Of a stretch of DNA of 64,000 nucleotides, positions 33,577 to 44,984 are shown piece after piece; the first letter of the stretch is position 1; each line of letters starts with the position of its first letter. The translations under genes and the position numbers were made by a program. Source of the stretch: Helicostylum pulchrum (taxonomy: Eukaryota; Mucoromycota; Mucoromycetes; Mucorales; Mucoraceae). The notes below the pieces were generated by a model. The model searched no databases. It had not been told where the DNA came from and saw nothing but the letters and a program-made list of their open reading frames with translations. Where the stretch lies: the NCBI GenBank assembly GCA_025677825.1, contig JAIXMO010000033.1, positions 248,001 to 312,000 on the forward strand, given 5' to 3'.

Positions 33577-36500
33577 TCACATCTTTAATTTTTTTTGTCC
33601 CGGTTCGACCTTCACCTCTTCCTTCTTGACAGTTCTCTTATTTGATTCGGTCTTTACATTTTTCTTACTTGATTTATTAGGTTTCCTTTTCAAACTAGCG
33701 GCAGAAGAGAACCCACCCATACTCGTATAATCGGTGTCTGTGCCTGCAGCACCAAATCGAATATCCACATTTTTAGCCTGAGTTTTGCATTCACTTTCAT
33801 CCGGAACAGGTTTACCGAGCGTTTCCGCTAGCAACGCTCTTGTTTTCGCGTCCCATGTGATAGGTTTATCAGTACGGACCTCGGGATTCATACCCCTGAG
33901 GAAGCTCGAAACGTTTTGGAAATTTCTTTTTCCCCATACATCTCTTTGCTTGGGAGCCGTGCAATATAACATGACTTGTTCGAATAAAAAGTATCGTTAG
34001 CATATATGATAACAGTGTGTGTATTATATTTATCTTACATTTCGATCTTGTCATGGCGACATATAACAAACGACTAGAGAAATAAAAAGCGGGTGAGAAA
34101 TTGCGGGACAGAATAAAATAGTAGTTTTTTTTTACCCCTCTTCATCCATATCTTCACTTCGAGAATGAGGAATTACTCCGTCAGTGCAGGTAACAATAAA
34201 GACGCAAGGCCATTCTAAACCTATATGTAGCGTACAAATGTTAGTGGGAGTACTATAAACGTATAATTTATAATAATAATAAAAATTACCTTTAGCTGCA
34301 TGAATAGTAGCGATTGTTACTTTCTATCATTACATATTAGTAAACCATTTTTTGTTATATTTTTTATTATTATTGCTTACTCCATCTTCAGCTTCATCTA
34401 ATTCCTTTTGACTAGAACAAAGAGCACAATATTCCAAGAACTCGGCAATCGGATCAATGTTAATGTTACCAGACGCATCATCTTTCGGGTCGTCATGAAG
34501 TCCAGATTCTTTAGAATTAAAGCCCTGTTCTTCCGTCTTGAACTCTTGTTTCATATCATCACGAAGTCCGAAGCCTCCAAAGTTAAAGCCTTGATCTTCG
34601 GTCTTTATCTTTTCGAATTCTTGTTTCAAATATGGATCAGTTTTGATTCTGTAAAATAGATATGTTGTTAGCTAGCTATATAAAAAAACATACATAAAGG
34701 TAACTTACGCGGGTCCTTTTGAAGTTAGGTCTAATACTTCGGAGCCATCGTCACTGTCGTTGGTCTCAGCATCGAGAGGTTTAGCATTGACAGGTTCAGA
34801 ATCGACAGACTCAGCTTCAACGGGTTCAACTTCAATAGGCTCAACAAAGGTAGTCTCATCTTCATCGGACTTGTCATGCGACTTTTCATACTCGTGCAAT
34901 TCTACAGTGGCTTCATGTGCCTTTTTAGCGATAGATAGCAGCTCACCTAAATTCTCCCATCTGGACTCCCAATCTTGTGAAAATTTGTCTTTTAAATACT
35001 TTTCATAATCAGTCGCTCTATAGATATATGATAAGATAGTAGCAACAGGACTCTATCTTAAAAATTTAGTACACACGACAGAAAAAAAAAGAGAGACGTA
35101 TTACCTTATCTTCGATCATGGCACGGATATGCTCACAAATATTAATAAAGTCTTTCAACTTTCCAATAACAGCGGGTGTAAATGTCATGCAGGTTTTTCT
35201 TTTTGAAATTTTATCAAGTGTCTCCAACAACGTATCTTTTTCAGCTTCGTTGACGTCTAGAATTTTGTTTAATGTGACTTCCCCAATGCCTCGTTTAGGT
35301 ACGTTGATAATTCGTTTGAACGCATTAATATCTTTCGGATTAAACGCAAAGGATAAGTAGCTGGTCATATCCTTGACTTCAACACGGTTAAAGAACCTAT
35401 CACCACCAACCTATAAATAACATTAACATTTTTTTTTTTAATAATAAAAAAATTATTTTTACCATTGTAAAAGGAATTTTGTTTAAACGAAAGGTACTTT
35501 CAAATGCACGTGAGATGAAATTCATGCGCATCAACACTGCAATGTCCTTGTACTGAATCAATCCTTTAGAGTTTCTAATGGTTTTTTTTATCTCGGCGGC
35601 TACGAAGTTTGCTTCGTCCTCGCTATTTTGAGGTGTGATAACCGACATGGGTACTCCGCGAGGGTTATTGGTATATAGAGTTTTTGAAACGCGGCTCTGA
35701 TCTATATAATTAAAAAAAATTGTGTAAGAAATATGTTGTCGCTGCCGCATATATCTTCATTTACCTTGTGTGATTACATGGAGTGCAGAGTCAATTACCA
35801 TTCCTGAACTTCTATAATTTCTTTCCAGTTTCATAACAGTTGTACCTGCAAATTCTTCCGCCATCTTTCCAAAGTTCTTTGGTTCGGCACTTCGCCAACC
35901 AAAAATGGATTGATCCGGATCCCCTACGATGGTGATTGTCTTGTCATTTTTTTGGCGCATCATTAACTTAATCAAATTATACTGAACAACATTTGTATCT
36001 TGATACTGGTTTTTTTTTTTAGATAAATGTTATATTGTTATTAAAACATATTTATATAATTTACCTCATCCACCAAGATACTTCTAATATTCCATAAGAC
36101 GTCTCCTTTGTTACTTAATAAAACACATGTTTTTAAAAGAAGGTTATCGAAATCCTATAAAAAAAAATCAACTATACTCGTACCGCAAGTTCTTCCTTTT
36201 TTGTTTTGTTTTGTTTGTTCTTACCACCAAGTTCTGTCTTTTGAGCTCTTCTTCGTACGCAAGATAGATTGTAGCAATGTCCTTTCGTTTAAAATCATCG
36301 CGGTAGATCTCATAATACTCGTTAGCATTTATTCCTTCACTTTTCGCTTTACTGATCAAACCAAGAATAGCGCCTTCAAATAAATAAACGTTAATTTATT
36401 GTTGTCATTGCTAATATTTTAACTTTGCAATACCTGCTTCCATTTGTGTTCTGGTGAAATCATTAATTTTTACTTTTTTATCTTTTTGGATTTGTGCAAT

Positions 36501-36998
36501 GATCAATTTACTATATTAATACTGTCAGCAAAAAAAAAAAAATCGTACATAAAAAAAAAGAAAGAGAGGGTGGGTACTTACCAATCGTCTGGTTCACAGA
36601 TAGTAAAGTTAGGATCAAGACCAGCATAAGCAGGATGCTTATGAAGTAAACGAGAACAGATCGCGTGAAATGTACCTATAAGTAAAGCTGAGGTTCTTTT
36701 TTCGCCAATAAGTTGAACAAGACGCTTTCTCATTTCACCGGCTGCTTTCGTTGTGAAAGTTACTACAATGATTCTATGAGGCTCAATTCTTTTTTGAAGG
36801 ACCATGTGTGCGACTCTCATTGTTAAAACTAATGTCATGTCAGTACGTGTTTTTTTTTACTTGTTTTTTTATTTTGTAAAGTGTACCTCTCGTCTTTCCA
36901 GATCCGGGACCTGCAAGAATTTGTAGGGTATCGTCTTTGGATAATACGCAATCTCTTTGTGACGGATTCAAACTTTCTAGAGCTTGGTTAAAATCCAT
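33577..36998 (-). CDS. Srs2-like UvrD/PcrA-family 3'-5' DNA helicase
   Basis: About 14 minus-strand exons: 36998-36887, 36828-36582, 36510-36434, 36373-36225, 36154-36065, 36005-35765, 35701-35463, 35407-about 35105, about 35015-34709, 34648-34381, 34323-34290, 34220-34136, 34073-34039 and 33974-33577, for about 860 aa. Srs2 strips Rad51 and limits recombination in fungi (family knowledge). Motifs: QRDCVLSKDDTLQILAGPGS followed by GKTR (Walker A), VVTFTTKAAGEMRKR (Ia), LVDEYQDTN (II, split by an intron), IVGDPDQSIFGWRSA (III), LERNYRSS (IV), TIHAAKGLEWPCVF (V) and GRLLYVAMTR (VI), all intact. Between motifs IV and V lies an acidic insertion of about 190 residues with degenerate repeats and a VLDLTS segment. 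The tail is Lys/Glu-rich. The exon 8-9 joint is uncertain: either GTCTCT at 35,098 to an acceptor at 35,016, or GTAATA at 35,104 to a later AG. The rest join in phase. Confidence 0.88.
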
Positions 36999-37933
36999 TT
37001 TTTTTTTTTTTTTTGCTTTGAAAGGAAATAAAAAAAGGCGGGATTTATTACAGGTTTTAAAAAAAGAACTTAAATATATTTTTTCTACATAACAAAATCC
37101 AGTGCAAGGAAGCTTCGTATTTGACTGATATTATTACACTATGATAAACAAAGAAATAGTTAGTGAAACTTTGCTAAGAACCAAAATGTGTTATACTGAT
37201 AAGATGTTACATTACACTTGTTGTATGGTATAATTATTTACAAATGTTAAAACTAAAAAGTATATATATTTATGAATGTTACGCTTCAACATTGTTTCAC
37301 TTACAAATAAGCAAATATAACTTACCGAGGCGTAACTGTGCATTTTAGTGAAGAGAAAACGTTTACATACTCCGAGATAAAAACGGAAACGTCGCACAAC
37401 ATGTAAACAATGCAACTTCTCGAAAATCCTTCCTTAGCTTAATGTTTAGCACGGTAAGTCGAGAAGGTTGATTTGTTTACATGCAACAAGCTCTCTTCCG
37501 TTTTACTGAATTTTTTTGTTAAAACGGCTTTAATTTATTTTTCGAAATGCTTACATTGTATTGCAAGAAAGATTTTCGCTGTAGAGCAAATGGCCTTTGC
37601 TCTGTAAAAGAAAAAAAATACAATGAAACTATTTTATTTAATAAAAAAAAAAAAAGGGAGTAAACACTCGTTTTTTTTTTGAACAATGAACCTTTCCTTG
37701 GCCAATTTTATATTTTTAGCGTTGAATACTTTCAACGCACCAGCAAGTGATTCATTGTACAGTTTAATCAAGTCTTTTTTTAGGTTTCTTTGGGTGGTGA
37801 TAAAGAAAATTTGTATGAATTTTTTTGACGGGAAGGAATGATTTGGTCATTAATTGGCTTTTGAAATAAGTACATAAAGACAATAAAAAACTTTAATAAA
37901 AGATGAAAAAATAATAATAATAAAGAATTATCA
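36999..37933. other. Intergenic interval 5' of the helicase
   Basis: This is non-coding, AT-rich sequence between the helicase start and the transposon. Nothing beyond homopolymer tracts and a few short open frames of random composition is seen. Confidence 0.4.
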
Positions 37934-37935
37934 TA

Positions 37936-39601
37936 CAGTAGCGGCTCTATTTAATGGTGTCCGAAATGCAGTGAATAATTACTTCTAAAGAAAAAAGCTC
38001 ACTGAGACACCTGAGTTTAAATAATCGCTCACATAAGAAATCACTGCTGAAATTAGCAGTTATAATAAATATTAGTTTTTATTTTTTAAAGAAACAGGAA
38101 ACGCTTTTTGAACCCAGGTTTTTTAATACAAACTAGTTTTTTTAACTATATCTTTGATAAAAAAAAATTAAAAACGTAATTTTTTGTTTTTTTTCGATTT
38201 TCATTTTTGGGGGTCAACCCCTTTTGTGTTTTTGTAGTTACTTTGTAATTACTCTAGATCCAATTTGCCTATCTTTGCGTAAAAACCATGCTTGGTATTA
38301 AACTCGTTTAGACTCTTCTAATATATTTTAAATCATACTTTTACTGCAAAAACTGAAAGAGTAATCGCCGTTTTAGACGTTTTTTTTTTTGGGTAAAAAA
38401 ATAGACTTTTTTAGTGTAACATTGTGTAACCATTTTCTGAGCTTCGCGATTACATAAAATGTAGTTTTTCATTATTGTGTTTGGTTATAGGACCGAATGT
38501 AGATATTCAAAAACTATATATCGAATGTTTATAAATAAAAGTGTTATATCTAAAACTGGGCGAGAAAACGCGCTTTAAAGAAATCGCTATTTTAATGACC
38601 GCTTAACTCAAATTTTAGCGGAAAAAAAACGTCTAAAAAAGTGATTACTCGGTCACTATTTTTATTAAAAATATAAGTTTAAATGCATTAAATGCGCCTA
38701 AAAGAGAACTTTATTATTATTGTTTTTTCCACAAAGAAAGTCAAATTGAATCGGAAGTAATTTTAAAATAACCACAAAAACACGAAAGGGGTTGACCCCC
38801 AAAATGACCAAAAATGATCAAAAATGATCGACTGAAGAATAAAATAAAAAATCGAGAAAAACGTAAAACGACAGGCAGTTTTTAGTTTTGTTGTTAGAGA
38901 CAACATCCTAAGGAGTAACTTTTACTAAGTAACTTGGAAAAAAAGAATCATTTCCTGACGTTTAATTACACAATGAAAACACCTTATTTCGATTGCCGAA
39001 CAATCTTTTTTATAAGTTACTTCTAAACCTTCACTTAAAAAGACGCGTTATTAAGTTGATAATGGATGAACAACAATCTATGGTATTACTTTAAATAGTT
39101 CTTGAACTTTTCCTAGTTATTTTACAGAAAACTACGATGTGTATTGTTTTCTGCGAGAGCTCAAACATTAAAGTTATGTTAAATTCTATCAAATTTTTTA
39201 TTGATGTCAATTAAAATAGTACAAAGCTATTTATTGGAATACCACATAACAATCCATTTAAAAACTGCTAGCTATGATATATTGGACTTAAGGTAACTTT
39301 GCGTTTACTTTATTTAGCTTACACTGCATTCCTTTTCAATCTTTCATCACTTAGCAACAGTCTGTATTTAGTTACTTTTCCAAGTTAAATTTCTGCTGAT
39401 ACGCGCTCCATTCAGGCATAAATTGACCGTCTTTGTACTTTAATTTACTTTGTAAGGTTTATTTTATTATCTTCTCTCTATCAATTTGACTATTATTACT
39501 TTTAAATTATTTTATATATTTAGTAGTTTTGTGAAGTTGGATTCCATCCTTAAATCAACCGTACCCTTAAATCAGGTCACCCCCAAAAAGAGCCGCTACT
39601 G
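37936..39601. mobile_element. Intact non-autonomous foldback DNA transposon (copy 2)
   Basis: The element is 1,666 bp. It starts CAGTAGCGGCTCT at 37,936 and ends AGAGCCGCTACTG at 39,601, perfect 13-bp terminal inverted repeats. TA flanks it on both sides (37,934-35 and 39,602-03), so the ends read TACAGT...ACTGTA, as in Tc1/mariner-type elements that insert at TA. No transposase reading frame exists inside. The interior from about 37,997 to 38,930 is a long imperfect inverted repeat centred at about 38,489. The unrelated outer right part (about 38,950-39,590) is unique. It aligns with the truncated copies at 6,651-7,960 and 19,460-19,920. Superfamily assignment to Tc1/mariner is inferred from the ends and the TA duplication only. 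Confidence 0.85.
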
Positions 39602-39603
39602 TA

Positions 39604-39920
39604 TCATAAAAGGTTATTTAATTTTTTGTTTGCTTTCCTAACAGTTTTTTAGTGCAAAGGATGCTCATCAGCAGCTGTCTTATTGTATTTATGGTTGAAT
39701 TTTCCATCACTAATTTATTTCCATCCGTATACACCGTATTCATCAATATCTTTTCGTTTGTTTCTGGTTGATAGCATTGACCTGTACCTTCTTGGTACGC
39801 ATATTTCAACTTGGATAAAATATTGGAAGGGGGGTGAGGACCCTAAAAGGGAGCAAGGGACAGTAGACTTGCTTTTTGGTGCTGGCGAGTAGTATACAAT
39901 CGGATATATTCTTAGTTTGT
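39604..39920. other. Flank of the transposon
   Basis: No gene is supported. Overlapping short frames exist on both strands, but none resembles a known protein. It may be part of the same decayed gene as the next feature. Confidence 0.3.
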
Positions 39921-40475
39921 TCAAAATACTTTCTTGGTTTCGAACTTATGAGAACTAGCATTCTTAATCTCTACAGCTAAAGATTTAATTTTTCTTCTAC
40001 AGGATATTATGAATTGACAAAGAAGAAACAAAGTCGTCAAATCCTTGAGATGAACAAGGTAGAGAGATGTCGCACTGATGTAGAACAACATATAACCCAT
40101 TGCTAGCAAGAGAAATGGTAGATACAATACCGTCACATCAAGTAATCTGGAATAAATATGCACGACATGATCTAATAGTATCAGCATTAACACTATCAAC
40201 AAGATTCTCTATAATATCTTTTACCTCTCGTGTTAGTTTTTCAAAATCACGAATCGCTTTATCTTTGGATCATGTTTATTTAGCAACTTCAGCTACGACA
40301 ACGTCCATTTCTTCCCCCATTGACATCAACATCAATTTTGAATCCTCGGATATCTTTTGCATCAGGGTAAAGACCTTTCTTGCTTTCGGTTGAGTACATG
40401 GATGTATACTCGCCCATCTTTACTCTCACTAAGATGTGTCTGGATTAAAATGGAACAAAAAACAAATATGAGACA
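39920..40475 (-). pseudogene. Degenerate copy of a multicopy Mucorales hypothetical gene
   Basis: The minus strand contains, in order but in different frames, YPDAKDIRGFKIDVDV (near 40,360-40,310), KAIRDFEKLTREVKDIIENL (near 40,265-40,205), a segment ending SCRAYLFQIT, and VSTISLASNGLYVVLHQCDI (near 40,125-40,065), with stops and at least one frameshift between them. From memory, this block order (a PRGFKID-type start, a REGKD-type helix, LSTVHLA.NGLYV) belongs to a hypothetical protein repeated many times in Mucorales genomes. I cannot verify that here. No function is known to me. Confidence 0.45.
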
Positions 40476-41083
40476 TTTTTTGGGGAAGGTACCTTTATAA
40501 TAAGCGGTTTCTTTTCTTTCTTTATGTCCGTACAAAAGGATACTTCTCTTCCTAAATCAACCGCCTGGTATAGTTAAGCTAGCACAAGGCCATGAGATCC
40601 GTACACATAGAAAAAAAAACTTGATGGTGGTATATATTGTAAAGGAGGAAAAGAGGAAGAAAAGTGATTTATCTATTCCAAAAAAAAAAAAGACGGAATA
40701 AATATATCATGGACTGATAAAATGGGCGGTACTTGAAACACTTTTTTTTTTCTTTTTTTGTGTGTGGTTAAAATAGACATAAAGGCTATATGATATGGAT
40801 ATGGCGTCCAAAACAGAAGCTATTCTTTTAAAAAACCGTTTCCAAAAGAAGGAAAAAGTGACGAATCACGCTACCAAATTTAACCCAATAGGCAAGTCCG
40901 ATTGGGCCTAAATACATGAACATTGCGGTTATTTCTTTCATGCTATTTGCTACATGTCAATAAAGGTAGAGATGACGAATCCAGTTGCTAAATTTAATCT
41001 CAGAGTCACATTTAGTTAAATATATAAATACATAAATATTGTGTCTATCTCTTTCGTATTTTTCAAAAGAAATAACAATAAAA
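40476..41083. other. Upstream flank of the aldo-keto reductase
   Basis: This is non-coding. It contains two loosely similar segments (near 40,860-40,890 and 40,972-40,997, sharing GACGAAT, GC and AAATTTAA blocks). An AACAATAAAA tract precedes the ATG. No named promoter element is seen. Confidence 0.35.
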
Positions 41084-42254
41084 ATGGCCGAAACAAAAAA
41101 TCTTCCCAAGATGCAATACGTTCGCTTCGGTAATACCGGTTTACGCGTAAGTTCCTTTTTTACTGAACCCAATTTACATGTAAACTAATATATAAAATAA
41201 AGGTATCCCGCTTTTCATTAGGTTGTATGTCTTACGGTTCTTCAAAGTGGCAACCCTGGGTTAAAGACGAAGAAGAGTCTCTTTATTTAATTGGTAAGGC
41301 TTACGAAGCAGGTATCAACTTTTTTGACACTGCTGATGTTTATTCAAACGGTGAGAGCGAGCGTATTCTCGGTAAGGCTATCAAAAAGTTTAATATGCCT
41401 CGTTCTCGTATCGTTGTTGCCACCAAGGTATTTTTCGCTGTATCCGACGAGCCAGGAATAAATACTCTCGGTTTAAAACCAGTCGATCATCCTGAGCTTG
41501 AAAACGCATATGGCTTATCTCGTAAGCATATATTTGATGCTGTCGACGCTTCATTAAAGAGACTGGACGTTGATTATGTTGATTTGTATCAAATTCATCG
41601 TTTTGATCACGTAAGTTCAAGTATATTTGGAGGAAAGGGGAGATCCTTTTATTGACTTTTTTTTTGCAATAATAGAATACACCTATTGAAGAAACTATGG
41701 AAGCTTTAAATGATTTAGTTCGCTCTGGTAAGGTTAGATATATTGGTTGTTCTTCCTGTTATGCTTGGGAGTTCCAAAAGGCCAACGCTATTGCGGAAAA
41801 GAATGGTTGGGCTAAATTCTCCAGTATGCAAAACTTGTACAATTTGATTTACCGGGAAGAAGAACGCGAGATGATTCCTTACTGTGTTGATCAAGGTATT
41901 GCATCTATTCATTGGTCTCCATTAGCAAGAGGTCTCTTGACTGGTAAGAACCGTTCTACCACACGTACCGAAAGCGATCGTGCCGTCGATCTCTTTTTCG
42001 CAAAGAAGGAAAGCGCTAATAACGATTTAATTATTGATCGCGTTATCGAGATTGCAGAGAAATTGGGTCATTCACCTGCACAGATTTCTTTGGCTTGGAT
42101 GTTGTCGAAGAAGCATGTCACTTCCCCTATTGTAGGTGTAAGCAGAGAGTCTAATTTGTACGATATTATTGGTTCTCTGGATATAAAATTAAGCGAGGAG
42201 GATATCAAGTATTTAGAAGAACCTTATATTCCTCGTAATCTTATCCCTATGTAG
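41084..42254 (+). CDS. Aldo-keto reductase (AKR superfamily)
   Basis: Exons 41084-41146, 41203-41610 and 41676-42254 join in frame to 349 aa. It is an NAD(P)H-dependent oxidoreductase of the YajO/versiconal-reductase-like branch; the natural substrate cannot be told from sequence. The catalytic tetrad is present: Asp and Tyr in FFDTADVYSNGESE, Lys in VATKVFF, His in LYQIHRFDH (just before intron 2). The barrel strands are visible, as are the AKR signatures SLGCMSYGS, LDVDYVDLYQIHR and GKVRYIGCS. Cofactor-loop residues appear in WSPLARGLLTGK and SPIVGVSRESNL. The start ATG lies 21 codons before the first intron, and the N-terminus MQYVRFGNTGLRVSRFSLG is typical of the family. It is convergent with the sugar porter gene, 375 bp apart. 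Confidence 0.93.
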
Positions 42255-42629
42255 GTATCATAGTAAATAAATCCAATTTCAATTTTTATCTTTTTTCCCA
42301 AGGTATATGTCTCTGTATTTAAACTGTTAAGAGCTATTTTATTTGAAGCTCGAAGCTTATTTTACTAAATATGCTGCTAACCTATTAGTCCAAATACGAT
42401 ATAAAAGAACTAAATTGGTCCGCCTATTTATTTCAACTTTTTAAGTTTATCAATAATTCGTAATTAAAGTCAAACAAACAATATAAAAAAAATACATTTT
42501 AAAATAAAAGAAAAAAGTTTATTTTTACGTCCAGCGTTAGATAATGTTATTTATGCATGATACGTCTAACTATTTTGAGTTGTGGGGATATATAGTACAT
42601 TTCTATAAATACAGCAGGGTATTTTTTTT
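42255..42629. other. Convergent 3' interval
   Basis: This AT-rich gap between two convergent genes must hold both polyadenylation regions. AATAAA-like sequences occur (for example near 42,267), but none can be assigned with certainty. Confidence 0.35.
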
Positions 42630-44141
42630 TTAGGATTTCTCAAAGCCTCTAACGATATCTTCTAATGAACGGCCTTTTGTTTCGGGAATTTTAAAGTACG
42701 TAAAGACGAAAGCAAATGCAGCGATACTTGCAAATATGGCAAAAGAATAACCTTTGATACCATCAAAGATGATAGGGAAACATTGACCGATCAAGAAATT
42801 CATAGCCCAGTTTGTAGCAGTAGCAACTGATCCCACAGCAGAAGAAGCATATACGGGAGTAAGTTCCGATGTCATCATCCAAGGAATGGGTCCGATACCT
42901 ATGGCAAATGCTAGGACATAACCAAACACCGAAACCACTAAAAGAGCACCAATATTATAAACGTAACCTACAATCAAAAGAACAGAAAACAAACAGGCTC
43001 CAGCTTCAGCAATTAAAAGTAAAGGACGACGACCCATACGATCAATCAAGAGCAAAGAGATAATAGTAGATACAAAATTAACGACGGTAGTAACGATTGC
43101 CATGTATTTTGACATTTCGGCTGTAAAAGACATTTTGAAAATGTTGGTTGAATAATACATGACAGCATTCATACCAATCAATTGTTGAGTAACATGAAGT
43201 GTAACGACTGTAAGTGTAATACGACGAATTAAAGGATCTTGAAATATTTGAATCATATTCATAGATTCGCGTGCCTCGCTGTCTTTTGACATTACATCTT
43301 CTACCACGGAATCGGAGAAACTGTCAACTGATTTAGGTGATAATTTTTCTTGAGATAAACATTCGCCAGCTTTACCAGTGAGGGACACAGCTCTTGCTGC
43401 TGCTGTACCCAATTGTCCTTCAACCATATCATAAAATTCCTGGTCAATGTTGGCATTAGGTCGAAGACTTTGTAAAGAGATTCTAGCTTCTTCGATACGA
43501 TTAATGGAGACCAAATACCGAGGTGATTCAACGCATCCGGCCATTAAAAAAAATTGTGCCACTGCTGGAATTGCTACGATAGCATAATTGATTCTCCAGA
43601 GTGGGACTTTAGCTAATGGTAAACCTACAACAGAAGCAAGCAAGATACCAATGACAATAGCAAATTGATTCATCGTTCCCATAGTACCACGCGCCTTGAT
43701 CGTTGAGATCTCGCCGACATAAGTCGGGGTAGTAAGCGATCCGAGGCCACATGAAAGACCACATGCGATACGTCCCACAATAAACATAGCTGGAGACGTG
43801 GCACAACCAATAAGAAGTCCACCAAAGATCCAACCGACATTATTAAAGATGATGGTCTTCTTACGGCCGAACTTGGTTTGGATAAATCCACCAAAGAGAC
43901 CGCCAATTAAACCGCCGACACAGAATGAAGATACGGCAAAACCCCATAATGCATTGTTCATTGGAAGACAGTCAGGGAAAGATGGACTGGATATGTGGCC
44001 TAGACCGTTCTCACAGGCGTGTGTGATTTCACCAGGAACGTTGGCTGAACCTATGACCCACCCGTTACTGAATGAACCTAGGCAGGATACTATGACACAG
44101 TAAACCATGTACCTAGGCATGTTGAGTTGAAGTGAATCCAT
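42630..44141 (-). CDS. Sugar porter family MFS transporter
   Basis: One uninterrupted exon gives 503 aa with 12 hydrophobic segments, which is typical of glucose/hexose facilitators. It imports sugars at the plasma membrane by facilitated diffusion or proton symport. Signatures seen: GRKKTI after TM2; PESPRYL-like ESPRYLVSINRIEEARISLQ before the central loop; QQLIGMNAVMYYSTNIF at TM7; DRMGRRPLLL; GPIPWMMTSELTP at TM10; and PETKGRSLEDIVRGFE at the C-terminus. The N-terminus with NVPGEITHAC and the overall pattern look more like animal GLUTs than yeast HXTs. The central loop (about residues 250-300) is longer than in GLUTs and Ser/Glu-rich. It is unusual here in having no introns while most neighbours have several. 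Substrate not determinable. Confidence 0.92.
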   Translation of the reverse strand: MDSLQLNMPRYMVYCVIVSCLGSFSNGWVIGSANVPGEITHACENGLGHISSPSFPDCLPMNNALWGFAVSSFCVGGLIGGLFGGFIQTKFGRKKTIIFNNVGWIFGGLLIGCATSPAMFIVGRIACGLSCGLGSLTTPTYVGEISTIKARGTMGTMNQFAIVIGILLASVVGLPLAKVPLWRINYAIVAIPAVAQFFLMAGCVESPRYLVSINRIEEARISLQSLRPNANIDQEFYDMVEGQLGTAAARAVSLTGKAGECLSQEKLSPKSVDSFSDSVVEDVMSKDSEARESMNMIQIFQDPLIRRITLTVVTLHVTQQLIGMNAVMYYSTNIFKMSFTAEMSKYMAIVTTVVNFVSTIISLLLIDRMGRRPLLLIAEAGACLFSVLLIVGYVYNIGALLVVSVFGYVLAFAIGIGPIPWMMTSELTPVYASSAVGSVATATNWAMNFLIGQCFPIIFDGIKGYSFAIFASIAAFAFVFTYFKIPETKGRSLEDIVRGFEKS

Positions 44142-44984
44142 ATGTTGATTTGTATTTGAGCAAGTAAAAAAAAAGTTTTCTAAAAAAAAGATATATAGGA
44201 GAAAGAGAGAGAAGGGAAATATACACGTCTGCTATATATAGTGAGAAATTAAAAAAAAAAAATGGGTTCTTAATTCGATTTTCTGTCCGTCCAAGGAGAA
44301 AAAAAAGCGAAAAAAAAAAAGACCTATTATAGTCATATCGGATGTTTCGCAGTGTTTAAAAAAAACTTGGGAAAAAACATTAACATAGTAGACGTGTATA
44401 TTAAATCATTCCAAATGATCCTATTATATGTTAATAAAAAAATAAGGAATGGCATGAGATAAAAAACTAAGGTATCCAATTTTTTTTTTCTTTTTTGAAA
44501 ATGGCTTTATTGAAGATAATTAGCCGTGTATCAAAGAGTGATGTATCAGGGACAATCTTCATCTCTTTCGCGCACAAAAATCTCTCTGTTTTTAGTTGTG
44601 TCGGATCCAATAGGAATATTTTTTTTTTGAAAAAAAAGGACGGATTTGGTGTTTGCATATCCATTTTTATTCGTTAAGATATCTGCACACTATATAATTA
44701 GATGATGCCTTCTCTTTTTTTTACCCGTGCAGATGGTGGATGCAAGTCGCTCCGAATAAAGCGAGACAGGATTATATCATCATTTTATATACATGGAGAA
44801 AATATAACAACGATTATAACGTGGCATTATGTATACTCCTAATTATCGATTTGGATAAGCTTATTAAAAAAAACCCTACAAACCTTTAATAATTATGCAT
44901 CTTGATTTTAGTTACACACACACACACACGCACACATACAATTATAGTAATAACGGATTTATAGTAATAACGGATTTATGGCTT
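44142..44984. other. Intergenic interval with simple repeats
   Basis: Homopolymer-rich and non-coding. A CA microsatellite lies at about 44,915-44,938, and a 17-bp unit (TTATAGTAATAACGGAT) is present twice in tandem at about 44,944-44,977, just downstream of the coiled-coil gene. Confidence 0.45.
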
